Below, in pieces: positions 17,012-25,535 of a stretch of DNA of 64,000 bases; positions within the stretch are counted from its first letter, which is position 1; each line of letters starts with the position of its first letter. A program made the translations under genes and the position numbers. The notes under the pieces are model-generated. The model made no database searches and was not told where the DNA came from. It saw only the letters and a program-made list of their open reading frames with translations. This stretch comes from Roseomonas indoligenes (lineage in GTDB: Bacteria > Pseudomonadota > Alphaproteobacteria > Acetobacterales > Acetobacteraceae). Location of the stretch: NCBI RefSeq assembly GCF_017813365.1, contig NZ_JAGIZA010000006.1, forward strand, positions 124,001 to 188,000, written 5' to 3'.

Positions 17012-17596
17012 ATGAGAGCGCTCCATCCCGCACGACACGCTTCACCGCAACGACCGGGGTGCGGCAACCGGGCTCGGGCCGTTGCCGCGATGGTTGCCCT
17101 GGCGCTGCCATTCGGTCCTGGAGGCTGCTCAACCGCGACCACGGCCCCGACCTTCCCGGCAGACTACAGGGAGGTGTTCGCCGTCAATCTCGCAGCGGAA
17201 TACGAAGCCTCCAACGGGAGGTCGCCCGAGATCACGAGAGAGCCGCGATCCGTGGCGAACGCCTTGTTCGCCACGACGACCGTATGGGTCCGCTACCGCG
17301 TTCGCGGTACCCTCTCATACGACCGGCTCTTCTCGGCCGATGGAGACGGGACCGTCTGGCGCTGCATCGGTATCAGCGCGGACGCCAATCACCCTGAGCG
17401 GGGCATCAGAGCTGCGAGGACCGTCATGGATCGGGGCGACCGCTGCCCGCAACTCGTCGAGTTCACACCGTTCACCGAACTGGAGAGGGTGGCTGATCGG
17501 CTTCGCGGGTGTCGGGCGACAGGGAAGCAGTTCTGCGTCGTTTCTGAACCAGGCACTCGTCCGGAACGCGCCATCCGTTTGCGGCCCCCGAGTTAA
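17012..17596 (+). CDS. Hypothetical exported protein, possible lipoprotein
   Basis: 194 residues; not recognised. The N-terminus has an Arg-rich stretch, then VAAMVALALPFGPGGCS, a short hydrophobic core ending in GGC that could be a weak lipobox. The mature part has NALFATTTVWVRYRVRG and a central DGDGTVWRCIGISAD segment with paired cysteines later. No Shine-Dalgarno sequence is visible at 17012; an internal ATG at 17090 would still keep the hydrophobic core. Base use is plainer and less GC-skewed in third positions than the neighbours, which may mean recent acquisition. Carbonic anhydrase follows after 43 bp. Confidence 0.55.
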   Translation: MRALHPARHASPQRPGCGNRARAVAAMVALALPFGPGGCSTATTAPTFPADYREVFAVNLAAEYEASNGRSPEITREPRSVANALFATTTVWVRYRVRGTLSYDRLFSADGDGTVWRCIGISADANHPERGIRAARTVMDRGDRCPQLVEFTPFTELERVADRLRGCRATGKQFCVVSEPGTRPERAIRLRPPS

Positions 17597-17639
17597 AGAA
17601 TCGTGCGGACGGCACTGCAGACCATGGAAGACCTGAACG

Positions 17640-18389
17640 ATGCCGGATGACTCTTGCGGCTGCTGCGCCAAGGCCGCCCTGCGCGGCCGGGCCGGCGGCC
17701 GGCGCGGCCTTCTCTGCGCCGGCCTCGGCGCGCTGACCGCGCCCGCAGCCCTTGCCCCGGCCCGGGCGGCTGACCCGGTGCCCCACACCCGCCTGACCCC
17801 GGACGAGGCCCTGACCCTGCTGAAGCGGGGCAACGACGAGTTCCGGCACGAGGAGCCCTTCAGCTTCCCCCATGGCCACAAGACCCTGGCCGACCTCTCC
17901 CGCGGGCAGGCGCCCTTCGTGGTCCTGGTCGGCTGCTCGGACAGCCGCGTGCCGCCGGAACTGCTCTTCGGGCGCGGCCTGGGCGAGATGTTCATCGTCC
18001 GCAACGCCGGCAACACGGTGGATACCGCGGCGCTGGGCAGCATCGAGTACGGGGTGGGCGTGCTGGGCTGCCCGCTGGTGGTGGTAATGGGCCACCAGAG
18101 CTGCGGCGCCGTGGCGGCCTCGCTGGAGATGGTGGAGCACAACACGGCCTTCCCCGGCGTGATCGGGGAGATGGTGCAACCCATCCTGCCCGCCGTGCTC
18201 TCTGCCCGCCGCCCGGACGGGACGATCGCGCTGGACGATGCCGTGGTGGCCAATGCGCGCCGAGTGGCCGCACGGATCAAGACCCAGAGCGTGGTGCTGC
18301 AGGACGCGATCCGCGCCGGGCGCCTGAAGGTGGTCGCCGCCCGCTACGAACTCGAGACGGGCGATGTCCGCTGGCTTGAGGAGGGGTGA
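17640..18389 (+). CDS. Beta-class carbonic anhydrase with export signal
   Basis: 249 residues. Zinc enzyme interconverting CO2 and bicarbonate. Zn ligands are Cys99 (in GCSDSR), His152 and Cys155 (in GHQSCG), with the Asp/Arg pair of SDSR present, so the site is intact. The N-terminus has RRGLLCAGLGALTAPAALAPARA, a twin-arginine-like signal ending in an AxA cleavage site near residue 44, implying folding in the cytoplasm and periplasmic location. Cys7-9 (CGCC) ahead of the signal are odd. Convergent with the class I fumarase. Confidence 0.92.
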   Translation: MPDDSCGCCAKAALRGRAGGRRGLLCAGLGALTAPAALAPARAADPVPHTRLTPDEALTLLKRGNDEFRHEEPFSFPHGHKTLADLSRGQAPFVVLVGCSDSRVPPELLFGRGLGEMFIVRNAGNTVDTAALGSIEYGVGVLGCPLVVVMGHQSCGAVAASLEMVEHNTAFPGVIGEMVQPILPAVLSARRPDGTIALDDAVVANARRVAARIKTQSVVLQDAIRAGRLKVVAARYELETGDVRWLEEG

Positions 18390-18434
18390 AATTCCGGCCC
18401 GCGGCGCCCCGGAAGGGACGCCTCGAGCGGTCGC

Positions 18435-20204
18435 TCACTCCAGCCCGTCGTAGAAGTCGTTGCCCTTGTCGTCGACGATGATGAAGGCGGGGAAGTCCTC
18501 CACCTCGATCCGCCACACGGCCTCCATGCCGAGCTCGGGGTATTCCAGCACCTCCACCTTGCGGATACAGTCCTGCGCCAGCCGCGCCGCCGGACCGCCG
18601 ACGGAGCCGAGGTAGAAGCCGCCGAACTGCTTGCAGGCATTGGTGACGGCCTTGGAGCGGTTGCCCTTGGCAAGCATCACCAGCGACCCGCCGGCGGCCT
18701 GGAACTCCGCCACGTAGCTGTCCATCCGCCCCGCGGTGGTCGGGCCGAAGGAACCGGTGGGCATCCCCTCCGGCGTCTTGGCCGGGCCGGCGTAGTAGAC
18801 CGGGTGGTTCTTGATGTAGTCCGGCAGGCCCTGGCCGGAATCCAGCCGCTCCTTCAGCTTGGCATGCGCGATGTCGCGCGCCACCACGATGGTGCCGGTC
18901 AGCGAGACGCGGGTCTTCACGGGGTGCCTGGAAAGCTCCGCCCGGATCGCCTCCATCGGCTGGTTCAGGTCGATTTTCACGACCTCCCCGGCCTCCTCCA
19001 GCCCCTCGGTCTGGTCGGGCAGGAAGCGGGCGGGGTCGTGCTCCAGCTCCTCCAGGAACACGCCCTCCGGCGTGACCTTTGCCTTGATCTGCCGGTCCGC
19101 GGAGCAGGAGACGCCGATGCCGATGGGCAAGCTGGCACCGTGCCGGGGCAGGCGGATCACCCGCACGTCGTGGCAGAAATACTTGCCGCCGAACTGCGCG
19201 CCGATGCCGATGTTCTGCGTCAGCTTGTGGATCTCGGCCTCCAGCTCCCGGTCGCGGAAGGCGTGGCCCGCCTTGCTGCCCTTGTCCGGCAGTGTGTCGT
19301 AGTAGCGGGTGGAGCCCATCTTCACCGTCTTCAGGTTCGTCTCGGCGGAGGTGCCGCCGATGACGATGGAGAGGTGGTAGGGCGGGCAGGCGCTGGTCCC
19401 CAGCGTCTTGATCTTCTCCTCCAGGAAGGCGAGCAGCTTCGGCTTGTTCAGCACGGCGCGCGTCTGCTGGTACAGGAAGGTCTTGTTGGCGCTGCCACCG
19501 CCCTTGAGGATGAACTGCAGGAAGAACTCGTCCGCGTGGTAGTCACCCGGGGAGGCGTAGATGTCGAACTGCACCGGCAGGTTGTTGCCGGTGTTCACCT
19601 CGTCGTACATCGTCAGCGGCGCCATCTGGGAATAGCGCAGGTTCGTCTCGGTGTAGGTGCGGTGCACGCCGTAGGAGAGGGCCTCCTCCTCGTCGCCCTC
19701 AACCCAGACGCGCTGGCCCTTCTTGCCGAAGACGATCGCCGTGCCCGTGTCCTGGCACATCGGCAGCTTGCCGCCCGCCGCGATGCTCGCGTTCTTCAGC
19801 AGGTCCAGCGCCACGAAGCGGTCGTTCGCGCTCGCCTCGGGGTCCTTCAGGATGTTGGCCAGCTGCTGCAGGTGCCCGGGGCGCAGCAGGTGCGACACGT
19901 CCTTGCAGGCCTGGAAGGCCAGCTGCTCCAGCGTCTCTGGCTTGATCTTCAGGATCGTCTTGCCATCCACCTCGACCGTGGAGACGCCGCCGATCTCCAG
20001 CTTGCGGTAGGGGGTGGTGTCCTCGGCAAGCGGGAACATCGGGCTGAACAGGAAGCCGGCGCTGCGCTGGGAAACAGGCATGCCGGAATCCGCCTCGGCG
20101 CCGTCATGGGTGGCCACCGGCGTGGCCGCGCTGCTCGGGCCGGGAGGCACCGGCACGTTGGCGTCGAGCGTCTGGTCAGATGAGGAGGTGATGGGGGAGG
20201 TCAC
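18435..20204 (-). CDS. Class I (4Fe-4S) fumarate hydratase
   Basis: Oxygen-sensitive fumarase of the FumA/FumB type. It starts the conserved part with [18 protein letters not shown] and has the three cluster cysteines in [16 protein letters not shown] and GVSCSADRQ, with the C-terminal beta domain [13 protein letters not shown]. The GTG at 20204 with GGAG 8 nt upstream gives 589 aa including a 41-residue Ser/Pro/Ala-rich leader; an ATG at 20081 ([10 protein letters not shown]) would give the usual family length and cannot be excluded. Duplicates the activity of fumC at 13196-14608. Confidence 0.92.
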   Translation of the reverse strand: MTSPITSSSDQTLDANVPVPPGPSSAATPVATHDGAEADSGMPVSQRSAGFLFSPMFPLAEDTTPYRKLEIGGVSTVEVDGKTILKIKPETLEQLAFQACKDVSHLLRPGHLQQLANILKDPEASANDRFVALDLLKNASIAAGGKLPMCQDTGTAIVFGKKGQRVWVEGDEEEALSYGVHRTYTETNLRYSQMAPLTMYDEVNTGNNLPVQFDIYASPGDYHADEFFLQFILKGGGSANKTFLYQQTRAVLNKPKLLAFLEEKIKTLGTSACPPYHLSIVIGGTSAETNLKTVKMGSTRYYDTLPDKGSKAGHAFRDRELEAEIHKLTQNIGIGAQFGGKYFCHDVRVIRLPRHGASLPIGIGVSCSADRQIKAKVTPEGVFLEELEHDPARFLPDQTEGLEEAGEVVKIDLNQPMEAIRAELSRHPVKTRVSLTGTIVVARDIAHAKLKERLDSGQGLPDYIKNHPVYYAGPAKTPEGMPTGSFGPTTAGRMDSYVAEFQAAGGSLVMLAKGNRSKAVTNACKQFGGFYLGSVGGPAARLAQDCIRKVEVLEYPELGMEAVWRIEVEDFPAFIIVDDKGNDFYDGLE

Positions 20205-20426
20205 GAAGCGCGCTCCAAGATCATGGTCCCCCAGATCAGAAGCCCTGGGGTCGGCGGGAGAGGCCCGGCGGCCGCCCACCGGAGAGGCAAACGGCCGCGC
20301 GCGGCCAGGCGGTCGCGCGGCGGGAGGACGTTCGGGTGTTAGCGCGGCCCTGTCGGGGGCGCCAGCAGGTAGAACGTAAATGGAAACGGGGTGCGGCCCG
20401 GGGAAGGGGCCGGGCGCCCTTATTCC

Positions 20427-20951
20427 TTATTCCTTCGTCGGGCGGCGCCGGAAGGCGTCTAGGCTCACCACCTGGGCCGGCGCGTCGCCCCGCGCTGGGG
20501 CCTCCTCCGGCGCGGGCGGGCTCTCGGGCTCCACCGGCTCCGGCACCTGCTCGGCCTCCGCCTCCGGGATCACGGCATCGCCGAAGCGCAGTCCCACCCG
20601 GACATGCGGGTCCCAGAAGGCCACCAGCGCCGCGAAGGGGATCACCAGCGTCGCCGCCACCCCGCCGAAGGAAAGCCCGACCGAGACCTTCTGCTCCCCC
20701 CGGTCCACCGTCAGGTCCCAGAACTGGTGCTGCAGGACGATCGTCATCTCCTGCGGGTAGCGGGCCTTCAGGTGGCCCGGCACCTTCGTGTCCCGGTGGT
20801 CGGTGCGGAAGGTCAGATAGAAGTGGTGCTCACCCGGCAGCCCGTTCTTCGCCGCGAACTCCAGCGCCCGGAGCGCCACGTTCCGCATGGCCTCCTCGGT
20901 CCAGCGATCGTAGGGCAGCAGGCTTTCGGGAGGTGGCGCGGAATCGCTCAT
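20427..20951 (-). CDS. sspB: ClpXP adaptor SspB family protein
   Basis: 174 residues. SspB delivers ssrA-tagged proteins to ClpXP. The core (about 10-125) has LPYDRWTEEAMRNVALRAL, GEHHFYLTFRT and the MTIVLQHQFWDLTV / VSVGLSFGGVAATLVIPF pair of strands typical of the alphaproteobacterial family. The tail is acidic and Pro-rich and ends SLDAFRRRPTKE, like the C-terminal ClpX-binding peptide of other SspBs. It lies just downstream of the tmRNA gene, whose product it would recognise, on the same strand. Confidence 0.92.
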   Translation of the reverse strand: MSDSAPPPESLLPYDRWTEEAMRNVALRALEFAAKNGLPGEHHFYLTFRTDHRDTKVPGHLKARYPQEMTIVLQHQFWDLTVDRGEQKVSVGLSFGGVAATLVIPFAALVAFWDPHVRVGLRFGDAVIPEAEAEQVPEPVEPESPPAPEEAPARGDAPAQVVSLDAFRRRPTKE

Positions 20952-21074
20952 GCGCTGGTCGTGTCCAAGGCTGGTCCGGTCATCATCGGTCGGTCAGACG
21001 CAACATACGGCAACGCGGCCCCGCGGCCTAGTTGCGCGGCGCGCAGGCGCAAGAGGCAATGGGATGGCAGCAGG

Positions 21075-21109
21075 AAAAGGTGGGGGGATTCTGTTGCCCC
21101 GTTCCCCCC
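21075..21109 (-). terminator. Intrinsic terminator after ssrA
   Basis: On the minus strand GGGGGGA (21103-21109) pairs with TCCCCCC (21082-21088) around a 14-nt loop and is followed by ACCTTTTCC. It lies about 20 nt after the tag stop codon and marks the 3' end of the permuted tmRNA transcript. Confidence 0.7.
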
Positions 21110-21111
21110 GG

Positions 21112-21500
21112 ACGGCGCTTACCTATCTCTAGGCAGCGAGCGCCATGGTCTCGCGACCATTATCGTTGGCACTTGTGATTTAGCCCGATAACGGCGGTAC
21201 AATGCCGGGCAAAGGACACGTCTTTACCGCGCGCGTCGAGCCTGTTTCGCCCCCATGACCCGCTTCCCGTGCCGGGAAGGCCCCTCTCAGGGTCCGGGCC
21301 GATAAGCCCGGTTCAGGATGGTGGAGGCGCCGGGCACTGCCCCCGGGTCCACAACGCTTATTCCACGTGCCGTTTATCACCATAGTCGCCCGAAGGCGGC
21401 ACCACGGATATAGGCGCCCGTGCAGGCTTTGACCAGGGGCAAGCCGTCCCTTCCACCACCCCCGGCGGTATCGCCGCCCGAGGAACTCGTCCGAAGCTGT
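21112..21500 (-). ncRNA. ssrA: tmRNA, circularly permuted two-piece form
   Basis: Rescues stalled ribosomes. Read on the minus strand the acceptor piece comes first and ends CGCCTCCACCA (CCA at 21319-21321), after a T arm CCGGG-GGCAGTG-CCCGG. After about 65 nt of spacer the coding piece starts at 21254 with GGGGGCGAAACAGG; its GGGGGCG pairs with CGCCTCC to form the acceptor stem. GGCACGT (acceptor piece) and ACGTGTC (coding piece) pair as helix P2. The tag frame, 21129-21170, encodes ANDNGRETMALAA and stop. This layout is that of alphaproteobacterial tmRNAs. The outer 5' end (about 21500) is an estimate. An apparent open frame across it is not a gene. Confidence 0.93.
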
Positions 21501-21599
21501 TGCAAGCAAAACCGATTGATCAGTGACTTATGGCACCGCGTCCCGCAGCAGATCGGACGTAACGTTCTGAACTAGCAACGTACTAGGGACGGGTCTGCG

Positions 21600-22769
21600 A
21601 TGGGAACCACGCACCCACCTCTCCGCAAGGTCATCGACGCCATCTACGCCGCGGCGGCGAGCCCGGAGGGATGGTCGGATGCCCTGACCGTCCTGGCCGA
21701 CCATGTCGGCGGGACCGGTGCCATGCTCGTCTTCAACGCCCCGGCGGAGAAGCGGGCGGCGATGGTCACGGGGCGGCTGCGGCCGGACCTCACCCAACTC
21801 TATATGCGGGACCCCAGCTACGCCGATAATCCCTGGACCACACGGCTCACCGCGGTGCCCATGGGGCGCCCCGGCATCGCCAGCCGCTACGTGGACCCCG
21901 CGCTGCTGCGCCGGACGCCGACCTATGCCGATCTTCTCCTGCCCCAGAAGATCGAGGACCTGGTCGTGCTCACCCACCCCGCGATGTCGCGCGGCCGGGC
22001 CTCGGGCGGCTTCGGGATCACCCTCTGCCAACGCGGGGCGGAGCGGGCGGATGACGCTGCACGCCGCCTCGGGCGTCTCGCGCCCCATCTCTATCGCTGC
22101 CTGGAGATCTCGCTTCGCATGGCGCCCTATGCAGATGGCCGGGCGCAGCTGGACGCGGTGCTGCAGGCGATGCCCGGCGCCGCCCTGCTGCTGGACGGGG
22201 CAGGCCGCCTGCTTCTCGCCAACCCACCGGCGGAAGCCGTGCTGCGCGCCGCGGACGGGCTGACCGCCGGGGCCGATGGCGGGCTGCGCCTCGTGGCCTC
22301 GCTGCCGGCGGAGACGCGCCTCCTCTCCCGCCGGGTCGCGGAGGCCCTGGCCTGCTCGGCGGATGCGGAGGAGGCGCTGTCCGGCCCCTTCCTCCTCTCC
22401 CGTCCCTCCGGCCGGCCGCCGCTCCTCCTGACCGTCCTTCCCCTTCCGCCATCGGCCTTCCCGATCTGGCACATGGGCAGCAGCCCCCGCGCCCTGGTCC
22501 TGGTGACGGACCCGAACGCCCTGCGCATGGTGGAGGCCGCGGGGCTCTGCGCGGTGCTGGGCCTGACTCCCGCCGAGGCGCGGGTGGCCACCCTGATCGC
22601 CGCCGGCGCCAGCGTGCCGCAGGCCGCCTCGGCACTCTGCGTCTCGCCCACCACCGTCAAGACGCAGCTCTCGAGCTGCTTCGAGAAGACCGGGCTGCGG
22701 TCCCAGATGGCGTTGGCCCGGCTCATCAACGGCTTCCCGGGCGCCCCAGAAGGGGATGCAGAAAGCTGA
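21600..22769 (+). CDS. LuxR-type regulator with N-terminal sensor domains (paralogue 1)
   Basis: 389 residues. The C-terminal helix-turn-helix (about 315-380) reads LTPAEARVATLIAAGASVPQAASALCVSPTTVKTQL in pieces, a GerE/LuxR DNA-binding domain. The middle (about 185-260) has a PAS-like AVLQAMPGAALLLDGAGRLLLAN segment. No receiver domain or autoinducer-binding signature is seen. Same general architecture as the genes at 27630 and 53222. It diverges from ssrA, and its last 44 bp overlap the 3' end of the convergent hydrolase gene. Confidence 0.85.
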   Translation: MGTTHPPLRKVIDAIYAAAASPEGWSDALTVLADHVGGTGAMLVFNAPAEKRAAMVTGRLRPDLTQLYMRDPSYADNPWTTRLTAVPMGRPGIASRYVDPALLRRTPTYADLLLPQKIEDLVVLTHPAMSRGRASGGFGITLCQRGAERADDAARRLGRLAPHLYRCLEISLRMAPYADGRAQLDAVLQAMPGAALLLDGAGRLLLANPPAEAVLRAADGLTAGADGGLRLVASLPAETRLLSRRVAEALACSADAEEALSGPFLLSRPSGRPPLLLTVLPLPPSAFPIWHMGSSPRALVLVTDPNALRMVEAAGLCAVLGLTPAEARVATLIAAGASVPQAASALCVSPTTVKTQLSSCFEKTGLRSQMALARLINGFPGAPEGDAES

Positions 22770-23625
22770 CCAGCCGCTCGGCCGCATCCACCGCAACCCC
22801 CGCATCGGCCTCCGTCCGGATGCGCCCGCCGCCGGGAAGCGGGAGGAGAACCGTCCGGGTGCCGTAGGCCGCGCCGATGTCCCAGCCGTAGCTCGCCGTC
22901 GGGTAATCGTGCCAGCGGGCGGCGGGCCGCCCGGCGACGGTTAGTTCCCGCCGCAGCGCCTCGCAGCGGCCGGGCGGCTCGCGCGTGTCCTGGCCGGGGA
23001 CGAAGAGGGCCGCCGGGGCCGAAGTCCAGGGCTGCGGCCTGGCATACCCGTCGTCCAGCAGCGCCGCGCAGCCGGGATAGAGGGCGGCATGGGCGACGAA
23101 GCGCGGGCCGTAGGGCCCGAGCACCGGGTAGGCGACCTCATCCGCACCGGCCAGGAGCGCGAGGCGGCCGCCGGAGCCCAGACCCACCACCGCCACACGC
23201 CTGGCGTCGATCTCCCGCCGCTCGGCCAGATGCGCCAGCACGTCCGTCAGCTGCTGCGCGCCGGCCCAGGCGTCGTCCGCCGCCATGGCGATCTCGGTGC
23301 CGGAGGCGAGGTGGCCGTCGGGCGAGTTGGCGTCGAGGTCGATCTGGAGGGTAGCCCACCCCTCCTCCACCAGGATCTCCGAGAGTTCGGCAACCCGGCC
23401 ATCCATCTCGTAGGCGTCGGCCACGAGGATCACGGCAGGGAAGGGCGGCCCGTCCGCCTTTTGGGAGGGGAGGGTGAGCAGGGCGGGCACCAGCCGCGGC
23501 GGCTCCACGGCCTGCGCGAGGCTGAGCACCAGGACGGACTGGCTGTCCTCCGCGCGCGCCTGCGGCCCAGCGGCGAGACTGACGGCGAGGAGGGTGAGGG
23601 CGAGGTGGCGACGATGGCTTGGCAT
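22726..23625 (-). CDS. Exported alpha/beta-hydrolase-like protein with altered nucleophile motif
   Basis: 299 residues from the ATG at 23625. A signal peptide (about 1-25, LALTLLAVSLAAGPQARA) precedes a dienelactone-hydrolase-like fold: FPAVILVADAYEMDG, RVAVVGLGSGGRLALLAG and ALFVPGQDTREPPGR. The nucleophile elbow is LGSGG rather than GxSxG, and the loop Asp is in GQD; a His is in RWHDYP. Catalysis is plausible but unproven. A 20-bp palindrome lies 88 bp upstream of its start. Confidence 0.7.
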   Translation of the reverse strand: MPSHRRHLALTLLAVSLAAGPQARAEDSQSVLVLSLAQAVEPPRLVPALLTLPSQKADGPPFPAVILVADAYEMDGRVAELSEILVEEGWATLQIDLDANSPDGHLASGTEIAMAADDAWAGAQQLTDVLAHLAERREIDARRVAVVGLGSGGRLALLAGADEVAYPVLGPYGPRFVAHAALYPGCAALLDDGYARPQPWTSAPAALFVPGQDTREPPGRCEALRRELTVAGRPAARWHDYPTASYGWDIGAAYGTRTVLLPLPGGGRIRTEADAGVAVDAAERLVSFLHPLLGRPGSR

Positions 23626-23712
23626 GCGCGGATCTCCGGCCGATGCGCCTGCCCGGGAGGTGCCTCCGCGGGGTGGAAGGGCCATGACCCTCGGCCCTTG
23701 GGCAACCGCCGC

Positions 23713-23732
23713 GCATCCTCCGATCGGAGGAG
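23713..23732. promoter_or_regulatory. 20-bp palindrome, copy 1 (candidate operator)
   Basis: GCATCCTCCGATCGGAGGAG, containing the perfect palindrome CTCCGATCGGAG with further matched flanks. It lies about 90 bp upstream of the hydrolase start. A copy with 19 of 20 bases identical is at 24138-24157. Could be a regulator site or a short stem in RNA. Confidence 0.5.
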
Positions 23733-23754
23733 CGCGGCGGGCGGTTGGCGCGGA

Positions 23755-24063
23755 CTACCGCGCGCTGTCGCCGGGGCTGCAGGGCCGCTCGCCCTGGACC
23801 AGGAAGCCGAAGGTGTCGCGCTCCGGAAGGCCGGTCACCTCGCCCACCACCTGCGGCGTGGGCGACAGCACCGGGCGGGGCGAGCAGGCCTGGCCGGCGA
23901 GGTAGCCGATGGTGTCGCGCTCCGGCTGGCCGGTCACGGTGCCGACGGGAACGGGGGTGGCCGGCGCGGTGGCGGAAGGCGCCTGCGCCCAGCCCGGCGC
24001 CGCGAGAAGGAGCACGAGGGCTGCGCTCCGCAAGGCGGGGCCGGCCTTGAGGATGTGGTTCAT
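23755..24063 (-). CDS. Small exported protein made of two internal repeats
   Basis: 102 residues, family not recognised. Signal peptide at about 1-26 ending GWAQA. The mature part is a duplication: VGTVTGQPERDTIGYLAGQ and VGEVTGLPERDTFGFLVQG, each followed by a Cys in ACSPRP or PCSPG. The shared pattern is VGxVTGxPERDTxGaL, then Cys-Ser-Pro, suggesting either a disulfide between units or a repeated binding loop. The coding DNA also keeps a 33-bp repeat (23806-23838 and 23905-23937, 30 of 33 identical). Good ribosome site GGGAGAGA before the ATG. Confidence 0.7.
   Translation of the reverse strand: MNHILKAGPALRSAALVLLLAAPGWAQAPSATAPATPVPVGTVTGQPERDTIGYLAGQACSPRPVLSPTPQVVGEVTGLPERDTFGFLVQGERPCSPGDSAR
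23806..23937 (-). repeat. 33-bp direct repeat inside the small exported protein gene
   Basis: Positions 23806-23838 and 23905-23937 share 30 of 33 bases. The near identity at the DNA level indicates a fairly recent duplication or selection on both the codons and protein. Confidence 0.8.
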
Positions 24064-24137
24064 AAGATCTCTCCCGGAACGGCCGGCATCGTCTCGCCTG
24101 GCCTGTGGCCAGCCTGCCGCGGCAGGCTGACCGCCCG

Positions 24138-24157
24138 CATCCTCCGACCGGAGGAGA
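24138..24157. promoter_or_regulatory. 20-bp palindrome, copy 2 (candidate operator)
   Basis: GCATCCTCCGACCGGAGGAG, one base different from the copy at 23713. It lies 75 bp upstream of the duplicated exported protein (minus) and 120 bp upstream of the small lipoprotein (plus). An 18-bp perfect palindrome AGCCTGCCGCGGCAGGCT is just beside it at about 24111-24128. Confidence 0.5.
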
Positions 24158-24276
24158 GGGGCGGCCCGCCCTCAGCCCGGCGCCGGCCCGAACCGGTCGA
24201 ACCTTCGCTGCTTTGCGGCGTTCCAGGGACCAGCGCCACAGACCCCTTGGCCGCCCGACCGCCAGCGAGGACCCCG

Positions 24277-24498
24277 ATGACCGCCACCCTCTCCCTGCCG
24301 CGCGCCGCCTCGGCCGTAATTCTTCTCGGCCTGCTGGCCGCATGCTCAAACGATGCCGCGCCGGGCCGTGCCTCTGCGCCACCTCCGCCCGGCCTGACCA
24401 ATTCGGGCATGAACACGCCGCAACCGGCGGAGCAGCGGGCGGGAACGCTGCCCTCGGGCAACAGCACCAACCCCGGGACCTCGGCCAACACCCGCTAA
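24277..24498 (+). CDS. Small lipoprotein
   Basis: 73 residues from the ATG at 24277. The signal [17 protein letters not shown] ends in a textbook lipobox (LLAAC), so Cys24 would be acylated. The mature part is about 50 residues of Pro, Gly, Ser and Asn-rich sequence with no fold suggested ([16 protein letters not shown]). Function unknown. Divergent from the duplicated exported protein. Confidence 0.7.
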   Translation: MTATLSLPRAASAVILLGLLAACSNDAAPGRASAPPPPGLTNSGMNTPQPAEQRAGTLPSGNSTNPGTSANTR

Positions 24499-24577
24499 GC
24501 CTCCGGACCGCCTCGGCACGGCTGGTGGTCGGCTCCGCGCCCCGTTAAACCCCCTGCCCTGGGCGAGGGGGGCGAGG

Positions 24578-25516
24578 ATGGAACTGACCGAGACGCAGCG
24601 ACAGGAGCTGGCCGAGGCCGAGGCCCAGCGCCACGAGACCCGCCGCCCCGTCTCCCCGGGGCTGGAGGCGATGCTCTTCCGCCCGGTTCCGCTGCTGGAC
24701 CACGGCTTCGTCCGGGTGGTGGACTACATGGGCGATGATACCGCCGTGGTGCAGGCCGCCCGCGTCTCCTACGGGCGCGGCACGAAGGCGGCGAACGAGG
24801 ATCGCGGGCTGATCCGCTACCTCATGCGCCATCGCCACTCCACGCCCTTCGAGATGTGCGAGATCAAGTACCATGTGAAGCTGCCGATCTTCGTGGCGCG
24901 TCAGTGGATCCGCCACCGCATGGCGAACGTGAACGAGTACTCCGCCCGCTACTCTATCCTGGACCGCGAATTCTACCTGCCCGCCCCGGACCAGCTCGCC
25001 GCCCAGTCCGCCGTGAACCGCCAGGGACGCGGTAGCGTCCTCCAGGGCGACGAGGCCGCGCGCGTGCTGGACCTGCTGCGGGAGGATGCTACCCGCAACT
25101 ACGACCACTACCTGGAGATGCTGAACGAGGACCCGGACGGCCGCGTGATCGATGAGGGCCGCCGCGGCCTTGCGCGTGAGCTGGCGCGCATGAACCTCAC
25201 GCTGAATGCCTATACCCAGTGGTACTGGAAGACCGACCTCCACAACCTCCTCAACTTCCTGTCCCTGCGCGCCGACGCCCATGCGCAGTACGAGATTCGC
25301 GTCTATGCGGACGCGATGCTGGACACGGTGCGCGCCTGGGTGCCGCTGACCTATGAGGCCTTCCGCGACTACCGCCAGGGCGCCGTCACCTTCTCCGCCC
25401 AGATGCTCGCCGCGGTGCGGGGCATGCTGGACGGGCAGAACCCGCTGCAGGAGGGCAGCGGCCTGTCCAAGCGCGAGTGGCGCGAGCTGATGTCGATGCT
25501 TGGCCGCGAGGCCTGA
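24578..25516 (+). CDS. thyX: Flavin-dependent thymidylate synthase ThyX
   Basis: Makes dTMP from dUMP with FAD, NADPH and methylene-tetrahydrofolate. 312 residues with the signature [11 protein letters not shown] (RHR-x7-S) at about 112-122 and supporting blocks [11 protein letters not shown] and LRYLMRH-like [15 protein letters not shown]. An FAD/dUMP-binding segment [19 protein letters not shown] is intact. The first 35 residues are an extra leader. GGCGAGG precedes the ATG. Confidence 0.96.
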   Translation: MELTETQRQELAEAEAQRHETRRPVSPGLEAMLFRPVPLLDHGFVRVVDYMGDDTAVVQAARVSYGRGTKAANEDRGLIRYLMRHRHSTPFEMCEIKYHVKLPIFVARQWIRHRMANVNEYSARYSILDREFYLPAPDQLAAQSAVNRQGRGSVLQGDEAARVLDLLREDATRNYDHYLEMLNEDPDGRVIDEGRRGLARELARMNLTLNAYTQWYWKTDLHNLLNFLSLRADAHAQYEIRVYADAMLDTVRAWVPLTYEAFRDYRQGAVTFSAQMLAAVRGMLDGQNPLQEGSGLSKREWRELMSMLGREA

Positions 25517-25535
25517 TCCCGCCCCGGCACGCGCC

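Noticed and set aside
21180-21509. 109-aa open frame on the minus strand
   Set aside because: It covers the acceptor and coding pieces of the tmRNA; sequence conservation is in the RNA, and the frame has no recognisable protein features.
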